From positions 124,001 to 188,000 of the forward strand of contig NZ_JAKNTW010000001.1 in the NCBI RefSeq assembly GCF_022213955.1: DNA of 64,000 bases. Direction: 5' to 3'. The stretch's first letter is position 1, and each line of letters begins with the position of its first letter. A model generated the notes under the pieces. It saw only the letters and a program-made list of their open reading frames with translations, was not told the DNA's origin and did no database searches. This stretch comes from Dolomitihabitans soli. Lineage in GTDB: Bacteria > Actinomycetota > Actinomycetes > Streptosporangiales > Streptosporangiaceae. This document shows, in pieces, positions 17,777-25,656 of the stretch. A program made the translations under genes and the position numbers.

Positions 17777-20176
17777 TCATTCCTCCAGGAACGGGAACGG
17801 AACCTTGACCTCTGGTGCCCGCGGCGTCGGCGGCGGATAGCGGAGCAGATGGTCGCAGCGCCGTACGAAAGCCCGCCACGCCCTCCTCGCCATGTCGCCG
17901 GACCGCTCGCGAGAGCTGCGCACGAACAACGCGCCCGCCTGCCGGAGCAGGGCGTCCTCAAGCCCGGAGAGCTCGTTTCCGAGCCTCAACCGGGCCCCGT
18001 GATCACGATCACCGCCCAGCGCGCGAACACCGGCCGTGCGCAGCCACAGGCACCCCGCCACCGGCTGGGAACTCGGCGGGAACGGATCCGGGGCACTGGG
18101 AACGGCCGAACCCCACCCCGCCACCACGACCGCCGGTACGGCGAGCAGCACGGCGAGCACGCCACCGGCCGCGAGGGAGAAGATCCGCGCCCCGGGCCCT
18201 CGGTCGAAGCGGGCCGTTCCCTGGTCGGCGGTTCCTCGGTTGAAGCGGGCCGGTCTCTGGTCGGTGGTTCTTCGGTTGACGCGGGCCGTTCCCTCGCCAG
18301 GGGAAGCCGCTCCTTGGTCGAGGCGGGTTGGCCTCCGGCCGGGGCGGGCTGTCCCCTGACCGAGGCAGACGGCCACCCAGCAGGCGACGGGTGCTGCCGC
18401 CAGTCCGTAGCCCGCCTCCGTGGACAGGACTTGGGCGGCCAGGGCTCCGGGGCGCCACGTTTCGGCGGCCGCCAGCCGCGCCGCCAGAAACCACGTGCCG
18501 ACCGGGATCGCGGACACGACCGCCGCCACGGGGACGGCGAACCGCCAGGAGCCGGCTCCCCAGCGCCGCAGCCACGACTTGGCCAGGACGGCGAGCCACC
18601 ACACGATCAGGGCCGTGGTCAGGGGCAGGGAGAGGGCGAGCGCGACCGCCGTGGCCGGCGCGGCGTCGAGGATGTTCAACGTCGCCGCGCGCTCCGACGC
18701 GGCGGGGGAGACCACGTTCCACTGCGCCGCCGCGCGAGGAGCGGCAAGGGCGCCCGCCACCAGGCCCACTCCCAACGCCAGACCGGGCCCAAGGAACCCG
18801 TCCGGCGGTCTGCGCAAACGACCCGCACGGCCCGCACGGCCCGCACTGGGTGAACCTGGTGAACCTGGCCAAATGGGTGAACTGGGTGAACTGGGTGAAC
18901 TGGGTGAACCGCCGGTGGTGGTGTGACCGGGTTCGGTGGTGTCCGTTGCGCCCGCGTTGTTCGCGTTGTTGATCGCGTTGCCTTCAGCTTCCGATCTGGC
19001 CGTCGCCCGCCATACCGCCAGGCCCACGATCCCCGTCATGGTCACGGTGATCGGCAGGGCCGCGAGCCAGTAGGCGAGGACCGGTTCGATCGGCAGTGCC
19101 GTCTCCGCGAGCACCGAGAGCTCAAGGATCACCACGCCGGCGGCGAGCCCGGTGCCGAACGACTCGGCCACCGATGCGCGCATGGTGAGACCGGGACGTT
19201 CGAGCACCTTCCGGCGCTCCTCGATGGTGGGATGCAGCCGGATCCACCAGGAGCGTTCGGCACTTGCGGCCTTGACGACACGCGTCACCTCTGCGCCCAT
19301 GGCTCGTCGAGCCCACAGGTCGGCGTCGTGTTCGCGGGCCCTGAGAACGGCGACGAACGTCGCACCGGTCAGCACGGTCAGGACCGCGAGCCGCCAGCAC
19401 AGCGACCAGTCGAACGCCTCGTTCCAGGCCGACGCGGCGACCACGACCGGCGCCGCCACCACCGGCACGAAGAGGAGTACGGAGAAGACGGCGAGGTAGG
19501 AGCGATCGACGTCACGATTCCTGAGATGTCCCAGCTCGTGCAGGAGCGAAACCGCCGAGGCGGCGGATCCTTTGGCCATGCGCAGCGGGAACGCGGTCGG
19601 GAGCATGATCCGATGGGCACGAGCCCTGCCGTACGCCAGAGGGGAGGCGCGTCGGGCGCGTGTGGAGATCATGAGGGTCGGCGTCCTGGGCAGGTCGGCG
19701 GCTGTCACGATGCTGGTGACCTCGGGTGGCGGGTCGGCCCATCGCCAGGCGTGCTCGCGCCGTTCGAGGAGGCGGGGGGCCGCCAGGTAGGCGACGACGG
19801 TGAGCAGGGCGACCAGGGCGGGCCCGGCCATGGGGACCAGCGACTGCTGGAGGTGAAGGCGGTCCGTGCAGTCCAGCAGCGCCGTGATCCCGTCCGTCGC
19901 GACCTGCGACGCTTCGGCGCACACCCGGTTCGCGGCAGGCCAGCTCTCCCGGCCGAGGACGAGGAACACGTAGCCGCCGAACGTCGATCCCGCGACCACG
20001 GTGAGGAACAGCAGTCGCAGGCGCACCAAACTGGGAGGCGGCAGCACGAACGGATCCACGTCGGGCGTCGGGTCCGTGTCGGTTGCCGTGTCGGTTGTCG
20101 TGTCGGTTGGTGGATCCGTGTCGGCCGTGGGGTCCGTGGCGGCCGTCGGGTCAGGCGCTTCCGGGGGTCGCGTCAT
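17777..20176 (-). CDS. Membrane-embedded M48-type metallopeptidase, large
   Basis: The 799-residue protein has an acidic/Thr-rich cytoplasmic start, paired hydrophobic helices near residues 52-75 and 115-133, the zinc motif HELGH at 213-217 and the third-ligand motif EHDAD at 282-286. It therefore keeps the complete active site of Ste24/HtpX-like peptidases. After more membrane helices comes a low-complexity linker of Ser-Pro repeats (about residue 445), then a second group of hydrophobic helices, a Gln/Asn/Arg-rich repeat stretch and a last membrane segment. ATG 20176 overlaps the end of the upstream small gene by 26 bases. It is about twice the usual family length, and the C-terminal half is unassigned. 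Confidence 0.78.
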   Translation of the reverse strand: MTRPPEAPDPTAATDPTADTDPPTDTTTDTATDTDPTPDVDPFVLPPPSLVRLRLLFLTVVAGSTFGGYVFLVLGRESWPAANRVCAEASQVATDGITALLDCTDRLHLQQSLVPMAGPALVALLTVVAYLAAPRLLERREHAWRWADPPPEVTSIVTAADLPRTPTLMISTRARRASPLAYGRARAHRIMLPTAFPLRMAKGSAASAVSLLHELGHLRNRDVDRSYLAVFSVLLFVPVVAAPVVVAASAWNEAFDWSLCWRLAVLTVLTGATFVAVLRAREHDADLWARRAMGAEVTRVVKAASAERSWWIRLHPTIEERRKVLERPGLTMRASVAESFGTGLAAGVVILELSVLAETALPIEPVLAYWLAALPITVTMTGIVGLAVWRATARSEAEGNAINNANNAGATDTTEPGHTTTGGSPSSPSSPSSPIWPGSPGSPSAGRAGRAGRLRRPPDGFLGPGLALGVGLVAGALAAPRAAAQWNVVSPAASERAATLNILDAAPATAVALALSLPLTTALIVWWLAVLAKSWLRRWGAGSWRFAVPVAAVVSAIPVGTWFLAARLAAAETWRPGALAAQVLSTEAGYGLAAAPVACWVAVCLGQGTARPGRRPTRLDQGAASPGEGTARVNRRTTDQRPARFNRGTADQGTARFDRGPGARIFSLAAGGVLAVLLAVPAVVVAGWGSAVPSAPDPFPPSSQPVAGCLWLRTAGVRALGGDRDHGARLRLGNELSGLEDALLRQAGALFVRSSRERSGDMARRAWRAFVRRCDHLLRYPPPTPRAPEVKVPFPFLEE
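18846..18909. repeat. 9-bp tandem repeat inside the M48 gene
   Basis: About seven copies of a 9-bp unit (TGGGTGAAC and the variant CTGGTGAAC) run through the M48 gene. On the coding strand they translate to repeated Ser-Pro-Ser and Gly-Ser-Pro units of the linker. The unit is a multiple of three, so copy-number change would alter linker length without a frameshift. Confidence 0.85.
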
Positions 20177-20672
20177 CGGAACCGTCCGGCGCGGTCTTGT
20201 ACTCCTGGGCCCTGAGCAGTTCACCGAGCACCGCGTCCGAGAGCAGTACGGCCCGCTCCGGATCGTTCCAGATGGTCAGCGCTTTGACGCGAACCGTTTC
20301 GGCGAGCCGGGTGCACGTCTCGGGATCCATGACCGGAACCGGAGCCTCCTGGAGCGCCTGAACGGCTTTCTTGCCCGCTCTGCGGCGTCCGATCAAGGTG
20401 AAGAGGGGCTTCATCCGGCCGCGTACCTGCTCGTTGAGTTCATCTTTCACCGCGTCGAGCAGGATCCCGCCGAGAAGGGTGACGACGACGGTCGCCCATT
20501 CGACTATCTGCGGCTCCAGCCCGGAACCGAGCATGCTTTCCCGGGCGCGCCGCTGATTGTCGGGAGTATGGATATAGGTCACCCATATCTCCCCCAAATA
20601 GGGCAATTCCTCGCTGTCGAGGCGGGCAACGACGGCCTCGACGACCTGGTAGGAGGTGGGACGATTCCCCAC
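20151..20672 (-). CDS. Small single-pass membrane protein upstream of the M48 peptidase
   Basis: The 173-residue product has one central hydrophobic segment (IVEWATVVVTLLGGILLDAV) followed by a basic, helical region (GRMKPLFTLIGRRRAGKKAV) and an acidic tail. GTG 20672 is preferred because GAGAGG precedes it; GTG 20714 is an alternative that adds 14 residues. Its stop lies 26 bases inside the M48 gene, so the two are tightly linked and probably cotranslated. I do not recognise a family. It may be a partner or regulator of the peptidase. Confidence 0.62.
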   Translation of the reverse strand: MGNRPTSYQVVEAVVARLDSEELPYLGEIWVTYIHTPDNQRRARESMLGSGLEPQIVEWATVVVTLLGGILLDAVKDELNEQVRGRMKPLFTLIGRRRAGKKAVQALQEAPVPVMDPETCTRLAETVRVKALTIWNDPERAVLLSDAVLGELLRAQEYKTAPDGSDDATPGSA

Positions 20673-20714
20673 GTTATCCCTCTCGCACGTTGCGAGTGCG
20701 GCTCCCCGCGACAC

Positions 20715-21253
20715 TCATCCAGATGGCCCTCCCGATGTTATCCCGGCAGCTACGATAAATAACCGACTGATGCAAAGATGACTACCAATAGAAAGATAGC
20801 CTGACATAGCGGCAAATGATCTCAGTGCTCTGGCGTCGACTCTCCGCGATCTTGTGTCATGGTCATTCAATTCCAACATCACGTTTGCGGACGGGCGGAA
20901 AGCGATTTCCAACTGCCGGTCTCTCCGTCGAATAGGCAGGCGGCGCTTACCGGTCGATGATCAGGGCATGCGGGCCGTGGCTCCGGTTTCCCTCCCCGGT
21001 TTCCCTTCCCGCACGGCTTCCAGGCGCACTGCACACCTGCCCCGGCTACGCCGACGATCCCGATGCCGTCCTGACCTTCGCCGATGCCACGACCCTCGCC
21101 GAGATCGGGCGCGACCCCGCCGCGTCACTCACCGCCGTCTCCACTGGCCGCCTCCACGTGCGAGGAAAGCCCGACGCTCGTCCCAGCGGCATCCGCCGAG
21201 CCCGCTTGGAGCCTGTCGCCGGGCGCTTCCGTCAACCGGGACGCGTCAGCCGC
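20715..21253. other. Non-coding or decayed stretch upstream of the M48 unit
   Basis: This 539-bp gap holds no intact gene that I can support. The part near 20740-20890 is relatively AT-rich and probably contains the promoter of the M48 unit. The motif GGGATAAC occurs twice on the minus strand (about 20674-20681 and 20738-20745), each a few bases before a candidate start. A possible protein remnant at 21038-21179 is listed separately. Confidence 0.45.
21038..21179 (+). pseudogene. Possible remnant of an SCP2-like domain
   Basis: One plus-strand frame reads about 45 residues (DDPDAVLTF ... STGRLHVRGKPD) that resemble the sterol-carrier-protein-2 pattern: an Asp-rich strand, a Leu-rich helix, then a GRLxVxG strand. 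There is no credible start, ribosome site or flanking domain, so it would be a decayed fragment. The match is short and could be chance. Confidence 0.25.
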
Positions 21254-22657
21254 CTATCCGCGCCGGCCGGGCAGCGCCGTGGCCAGGCGGCGGACGCCTT
21301 CGGTCAGTTCGGCGTGATGGGTGGCCGCGACGTGGGTGACGCGGATGCGCGGGCCCGGTGGTTCGGCCGGATAGTAGAGCCGGCCGGGGCTGACGAGGAC
21401 ACCCGCCCGTTGCGCCCGGTCCACCAGGGCCGTCTCGTCGACCTCCGGCGGTAGCCGTACCCACAGGTGCAGGCCGCCTGGGGGAATGAGGTGGATCTCG
21501 GCTTCGGGGAGGTGCGTGTTGAGCGCGGTCGCCAGTGTGTGGCGTCGTGTCGCGAGCTCGGCGGACAGGGCTTTCAGGTGACGTGGCCACGCGGGGGAGC
21601 CGACCAGCTCGACCGCCGTCTCCTGGAGTGGCCGGGCGACGAACAGCGACGCCACGAGATGGCTCGCGCGCAGCCGATGGGCGGCGGGGCCGCGCGCCAC
21701 CACGCCGGCGATCCGCAGGCTCGGGGCCAGGACCTTGCTGAGCGAGTTGATGTGCACGACCGTGCCATGCGTGTCGAGGGCCACCAACGGCGGTGGCACG
21801 GAGTCCGTCGTCAGATAGTGCGCGTAGTCGTCCTCCACGATGAACGCCCCGGCCGCCCGCGCCACGGCGAGTACCTGCTCGCGCCGTTCCAGCGGCAGGA
21901 CCGCGCCCGTGGGATTGTGCAACGTCGGCTGGCAGTAGAAGACCCGCGCTCCGGTGACCGCGAACGCCTCGGCGAGCAGGTCGGGCCGTACCCCGTCCCG
22001 GTCGATGGGCACGGCGATCGCCCGTAGTCCCGCGGCCCGCACCGCCGCCAGCGCCCCCGGATAGCTCGGCGTCTCGACGAGCACCGGGGCGCCGGGCGCC
22101 GCGAGCGCGCGCATCGCATGCGTCAGCGCCGCCTGCCCGCCACAGACGACCAGGACCTCGGACGGCGTCACGTCGCCCCCCGCTTCCGCCGCGAACCACC
22201 GGCGAAGCTCGCTGATCCCCGACAACGGCGGCATCTCCCAGACCTCCGCCCGCCGTACGGCCCGCGCCGCCGAGGACGCCAGCGCCTTCGACGGCCGCAT
22301 CACCGGATTGAGGTAACCGACCGTCAGCGGGATGACTCCGTCGGACGGCGGCGCGAGCAGGGCGGTGAGGTCGGAGTCGTCCACCACCCGGTCGCCCAGC
22401 GCCACCGTCTGCCACGACACGTCGACGCCATCCGGTCTCGGTTCGGTCCGGTGTGCCACGAACGTACCCGTGCCCGGCCGTGTGACCACCCGGCCCTCCG
22501 CCGCGAGCCGGCCGAGTGCCCGTGACACCGTCACCGGACTGACCCCGTGCTGCCGCACCAACTCCCTGCTGGATGTCAGCCGATCCCCCGGCCGCGCCCG
22601 CCTGACCTCTTCCCGCAGCACCGAGGCGAGCTTGTCGATACTGCTATCGTCATTCAT
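21254..22657 (-). CDS. MocR/PdxR-type regulator: GntR wHTH fused to a PLP aminotransferase-like domain
   Basis: The 467-residue protein has an N-terminal GntR winged helix (about residues 5-72, HGVSPVTVSRALGRLAAEGRVV) and a C-terminal fold-type-I aminotransferase domain. The PLP lysine lies in NSLSKVLAPSLRIAG. MocR proteins act as regulators rather than enzymes and often control vitamin B6, GABA or nearby transport genes. ATG 22657 is used because homologues start just before the wHTH. The gene is divergent from the EamA carrier, which is its likely target. Three GATAGC boxes lie between the two starts. Confidence 0.9.
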   Translation of the reverse strand: MNDDSSIDKLASVLREEVRRARPGDRLTSSRELVRQHGVSPVTVSRALGRLAAEGRVVTRPGTGTFVAHRTEPRPDGVDVSWQTVALGDRVVDDSDLTALLAPPSDGVIPLTVGYLNPVMRPSKALASSAARAVRRAEVWEMPPLSGISELRRWFAAEAGGDVTPSEVLVVCGGQAALTHAMRALAAPGAPVLVETPSYPGALAAVRAAGLRAIAVPIDRDGVRPDLLAEAFAVTGARVFYCQPTLHNPTGAVLPLERREQVLAVARAAGAFIVEDDYAHYLTTDSVPPPLVALDTHGTVVHINSLSKVLAPSLRIAGVVARGPAAHRLRASHLVASLFVARPLQETAVELVGSPAWPRHLKALSAELATRRHTLATALNTHLPEAEIHLIPPGGLHLWVRLPPEVDETALVDRAQRAGVLVSPGRLYYPAEPPGPRIRVTHVAATHHAELTEGVRRLATALPGRRG

Positions 22658-22697
22658 GAGAGATAAGGATAGCGCTACTGAATCCACCTCGATAGCG
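22643..22697. promoter_or_regulatory. Candidate MocR operator boxes
   Basis: GCTATC (22643-22648) faces GATAGC (22668-22673) as an inverted pair. A direct copy GATAGC occurs at 22692-22697 or one base earlier, about 23 bases further on. MocR dimers typically bind two or three spaced half-sites, some direct and some inverted, in divergent promoters. The boxes overlap the MocR start and lie upstream of the exporter's preferred start at 22761. Confidence 0.5.
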
Positions 22698-22760
22698 CCT
22701 CGCCTCGTTCCGGCCCACGTCGCCCAGGACGCCGAACGGAATCGCAGGCAGGAGCGGCGC

Positions 22761-23822
22761 GTGTCCCTTTCGGGTGACGGGTCCCTTGCGGGCGACGGCG
22801 TCGATGAGGGTCATGCCGCCGGCGGGGCCCGCAGCTCAGCAGTGCTGGCGCGGGACGGCGGAGTCGCGGCGGACACCGAGCTGGACACCGGGCGCCGCAG
22901 TGCCGAGCGTGCCCCGCACGACGGCGCTTCCCCTGGGGCCGGCGCCGGCGGCTCCCGGCAGGCCCGGCGTGGCACGCTCCTCGCGTTTCTCGGAGTGCTG
23001 GCGTTCTCCGGATCGTTTCCGGGCACATTGTTCGCGATGCGGGGGTTCGACCCGTACCTCGTCGGTGTGGGCAGGGCGGTGATCGCCGGGGCCGTGGCGG
23101 TCGTCTGCCTGGTCGCCATGCGGGTGCCCCTGCTGCCGCCCCGCCGACATCTGGGCTCCTACGTGGCGATCTCGTTCGGGGTCGTCCTCGGTTTCCCCGT
23201 CTTCAGCGGCCTCGCGCTGGACACGGGGGCGAGCGCCTCGCACGCCGCGGTCGTCACCGGGCTCCTTCCCGCGGTGACCGCCGTGTGCGCGGTGCTGCGG
23301 GCGGGGGAGCGGCCCAGGGTCCTGTTCTGGATCGCGTGCGCGGCCGGCGCGGTGGCCATCACGGTATTCACCCTCGGCCGTGGCGGCGGTCACTTCACGG
23401 TCGCCGACCTGTTGCTGGCCGGCGCGCTGTTGTCGGCCGCGGTGGGCTACACGGAGGGCGGCCGGCTCGCCAGGGAGACCCCCGGCTGGCGGGTCATCTC
23501 CTACGCCCTGGTCATCTCGCTCCCGGTCACCGTACCGGTGACGGTCATGCTGGCCGTGACCACCGACGTACGGCCGAGCGCCCCCGCACTGGCCGGATTC
23601 GCCTACGTCGGGCTGATCTCCATGTTCCTCGGCTTCGTCCCCTGGTACGCCGGCCTCGCGATCGGCGGCATCGCCCGGGCGGGGCAGATCCAGCTCGCCC
23701 AGCCGCTGCTCACCCTGGTGTGGGCGTGGCTGCTGCTCAGCGAGCCGATCGGGATCACCGCAGTCGCCGGAGCGGTCGCCGTACTCGCGTGTGTGGCCGT
23801 CACGCAACGGGCACGCTCTTGA
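22761..23822 (+). CDS. EamA/DMT-family transporter
   Basis: The 353-residue product starts with about 75 polar residues, then has about ten hydrophobic helices arranged as two EamA repeats (LLAFLGVLAFSGSFPGTLFAM opens the first). Such proteins export metabolites or amino acids. GTG 22761 is chosen because AGGAG lies six bases upstream. An in-frame ATG at 22656 would add 35 residues and overlap the MocR start codon. It is divergent from the MocR gene and probably controlled by it. The substrate is unknown. Confidence 0.82.
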   Translation: MSLSGDGSLAGDGVDEGHAAGGARSSAVLARDGGVAADTELDTGRRSAERAPHDGASPGAGAGGSRQARRGTLLAFLGVLAFSGSFPGTLFAMRGFDPYLVGVGRAVIAGAVAVVCLVAMRVPLLPPRRHLGSYVAISFGVVLGFPVFSGLALDTGASASHAAVVTGLLPAVTAVCAVLRAGERPRVLFWIACAAGAVAITVFTLGRGGGHFTVADLLLAGALLSAAVGYTEGGRLARETPGWRVISYALVISLPVTVPVTVMLAVTTDVRPSAPALAGFAYVGLISMFLGFVPWYAGLAIGGIARAGQIQLAQPLLTLVWAWLLLSEPIGITAVAGAVAVLACVAVTQRARS

Positions 23823-23830
23823 AAGATGTG

Positions 23831-23849
23831 ACATCCGGCCGCAGGATGT
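23831..23849. promoter_or_regulatory. Inverted repeat upstream of the di-iron protein gene
   Basis: ACATCC (23831-23836) and GGATGT (23844-23849) form perfect 6-bp arms around seven bases. A third GGATGT follows at 23857-23862. The motifs lie in the 69-bp gap after the EamA gene and may be an operator for the next gene. No known factor is assigned. Confidence 0.4.
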
Positions 23850-23891
23850 GGGAAACGGATGTAATAAGTCGGCGGATCCAGGGGTGAGAGC

Positions 23892-24914
23892 ATGGCGGAT
23901 CTCGTGATTCCGGAGGGCGGATTCTGGCCCGCGCCGGAGATTCCCCAGCCGAACATCTACCCGATGGAGTGGCGGGTGGAGACGGAGAAGCTCGCGGCCA
24001 TCTACGAGAAGTCCAAGCGGACCCTCTGGAACCCGGCCGACCTGCCGTGGGACTCGCTCGATCCGGCCGATTTCAGCCGCGACCAACGGCTGGGGATCAT
24101 GTACTGGTTCTCCGTGCTGGCCAACTTCGACGCCAGCGGGCCGGCCGTGTTCGCCCGTGCCACGATCCAGGCGTTCGAGAAGCACGAGGAAGATCCGGTG
24201 CGCAAGTGCTTCTTCTCGATCACCCGTGACGAGATGAACCACGAGGAGTGCTGCCAGCGGACCATCGCCAAGCTCTGGCCGGGCGGCCCGCTGGACTGGA
24301 GCCCGGCCTCCGACCTGGAGAAGGCCGCGCACAACAACATCGGCTGGCTCTACCACAACGGCGGCCGCTACTGGACCGGCTACAGTTCGGCGGTCGGCAA
24401 GTATTCGCTGCCGGTGCTGTTCACCAGCTTCATGATGGGGGAGATGGCGGCGTCCACCCTGTTCCGTGGCATGTCGTCAGGCACGACCCATCCCGTCTTC
24501 GGGGACATGTTCCGGCGGATCGGTCGCGACGAATCACGACATCTCCAGATTTGTATGACGATCCTGGAGAACGAGTGGCCCGGCCTGACCGACGACGTCA
24601 AGTCCACGATCACCCGGCAGCTCCGGGCGGGCTTCGTGTTCCTCTCGATGATCCTCTGGGAGCCGCCCGAGGGCTTCTGGGAGCTGCCGCCGTACTTCAT
24701 GACCAACCATCGCGTGCTGATGGACCACGCGCGGGACGGCGGTCTGGGCGTCCTGTCGTATGAGGAGCAGGCGGAGAACTGGCGGATCGCCATGGCCAGG
24801 ATCCGCACGATCGTGGAACGCTGGGGCATCGAGTTCCCGGCCATCCCCGAACTGGACATCTCAGGGGTGGAGGTCAACTTCATCGACCCCGAAGAGATCA
24901 TCCCGGTCTTCTAG
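23892..24914 (+). CDS. Ferritin-like di-iron oxidase/oxygenase-type protein
   Basis: The 340-residue protein contains two ExxH motifs, E114-H117 in ITRDEMNHEECC and E214-H217 in GRDESRHLQI, with E184 between them in SFMMGEMAAS. An acidic residue in the first helix is supplied by D80 (LANFDASG). This is the ligand set of a four-helix di-iron carboxylate site such as in R2-like or AurF-like enzymes. Length and spacing do not match ribonucleotide reductase, and no radical tyrosine can be assigned. It starts with ATG 23892 just after a GTGAGAG site. Its substrate is unknown and its neighbours give no pathway. Confidence 0.7.
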   Translation: MADLVIPEGGFWPAPEIPQPNIYPMEWRVETEKLAAIYEKSKRTLWNPADLPWDSLDPADFSRDQRLGIMYWFSVLANFDASGPAVFARATIQAFEKHEEDPVRKCFFSITRDEMNHEECCQRTIAKLWPGGPLDWSPASDLEKAAHNNIGWLYHNGGRYWTGYSSAVGKYSLPVLFTSFMMGEMAASTLFRGMSSGTTHPVFGDMFRRIGRDESRHLQICMTILENEWPGLTDDVKSTITRQLRAGFVFLSMILWEPPEGFWELPPYFMTNHRVLMDHARDGGLGVLSYEEQAENWRIAMARIRTIVERWGIEFPAIPELDISGVEVNFIDPEEIIPVF

Positions 24915-24922
24915 ACGCGCAC

Positions 24923-25063
24923 TACCTCTCGGCCACCTTCACGGATCGCCACCGGCAGAGGGGTACCTGGGCACCTCGGTCGCCTTCACGGATCGTGGTC
25001 GGCCGAGGAGCAGCTTGGCACCTCGGTCGCCTTCACGGATCGTCGTCGGCCGAGGAGCAGCGC
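24923..25063. repeat. 47-bp tandem repeat, three copies
   Basis: Two nearly identical 47-bp units occupy 24970-25016 and 25017-25063, differing at a few bases (for example ATCGTGGTC versus ATCGTCGTC). A diverged third copy precedes them in exact 47-bp register, with the CCTTCACGGATCG core at 24936. The array fills most of the 335-bp non-coding gap after the di-iron gene. The rest of the gap, to 25249, holds nothing recognised. Confidence 0.85.
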
Positions 25064-25249
25064 GACATCTCCGTCGTCGGCCGGCCCTGGGGACCGGTGC
25101 CCGCTCCCGATGACCCGCGCCAGTCGGTTCCCAGTTTCAGCAGGCGGGCCCTTCGGCAGTGCCGCCGTCGGGCCCGGTCCCCAGCAGCGCGTTCTAATGC
25201 TCAACCGGATTCGATGTGACCGGGCGGGTGGGGGCAGCCGAAGGCCGGA

Positions 25250-25549
25250 TCACCGTGCTGCTCCCGTAAGTAGTGCCTGCCACAGGTCCTCCGTCTGCCG
25301 GGACGGCAGCCACGGCGACTCCCACACGCTGATCATCCCCTCGCGCCGGTCCGTCCGCCGGATGAACTTCAGCCCACCCGCCTGGCAGAGCTCATAGAAG
25401 GTGGGCCTGCAATCACACGTATGCGCCCTGACCCGCACCCGTGCGGCCCTCGGCTGTTCCGGTCGCCAAGGTATCGGCACATAGATCCGCCCGAGAGATG
25501 CCACGTGGATCGACTTGAATCGTCCCGTCCATTTCGGCCAACCGTTCAT
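25250..25549 (-). CDS. Small conserved-type protein of 99 residues, function unknown
   Basis: The product contains a compact core, VASLGRIYVPIPWRPEQP and HTCDCRPTFYELCQAGGL, with three cysteines (two as CDC). It has no signal peptide or membrane segment. Recalled similarity to small actinobacterial proteins found beside GntR genes is an impression that a search should test. ATG 25549 is used. The gene is divergent from the first double-GntR gene across a short AT-rich region. The sequence gives no enzymatic hint. Confidence 0.6.
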   Translation of the reverse strand: MNGWPKWTGRFKSIHVASLGRIYVPIPWRPEQPRAARVRVRAHTCDCRPTFYELCQAGGLKFIRRTDRREGMISVWESPWLPSRQTEDLWQALLTGAAR

Positions 25550-25656
25550 GCGGTAACGCTAACCCAGTACATATATATAGGTCTAGCTCCCGTACATACA
25601 TGTTGCCTAGGTGTCTATTTTGTAGGTATACGTTCTGTTCCGTCTATCATGCGGAT
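25550..25656. promoter_or_regulatory. AT-rich divergent promoter region of the GntR genes
   Basis: This 107-bp stretch is much more AT-rich than its surroundings. It holds two GTACATA copies (25567-25573 and 25592-25598), 25 bases apart, and a GTATAC palindrome (25626-25631). Such YtrA/KorA-like sites are plausible operators for GntR dimers. The first GntR start at 25657 lacks a good ribosome site, so a leaderless mRNA is possible. Confidence 0.5.

Noticed and set aside
20854-21454. Plus-strand frames as intact genes between the M48 unit and the MocR gene
   Set aside because: They overlap the MocR 3' end, show no start signals, and only a short SCP2-like segment has any resemblance, so at most a remnant is reported.
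22656-22760. Longer start of the EamA protein at ATG 22656
   Set aside because: It overlaps the MocR start codon, adds unmatched polar residues, and lacks the AGGAG site present before GTG 22761.
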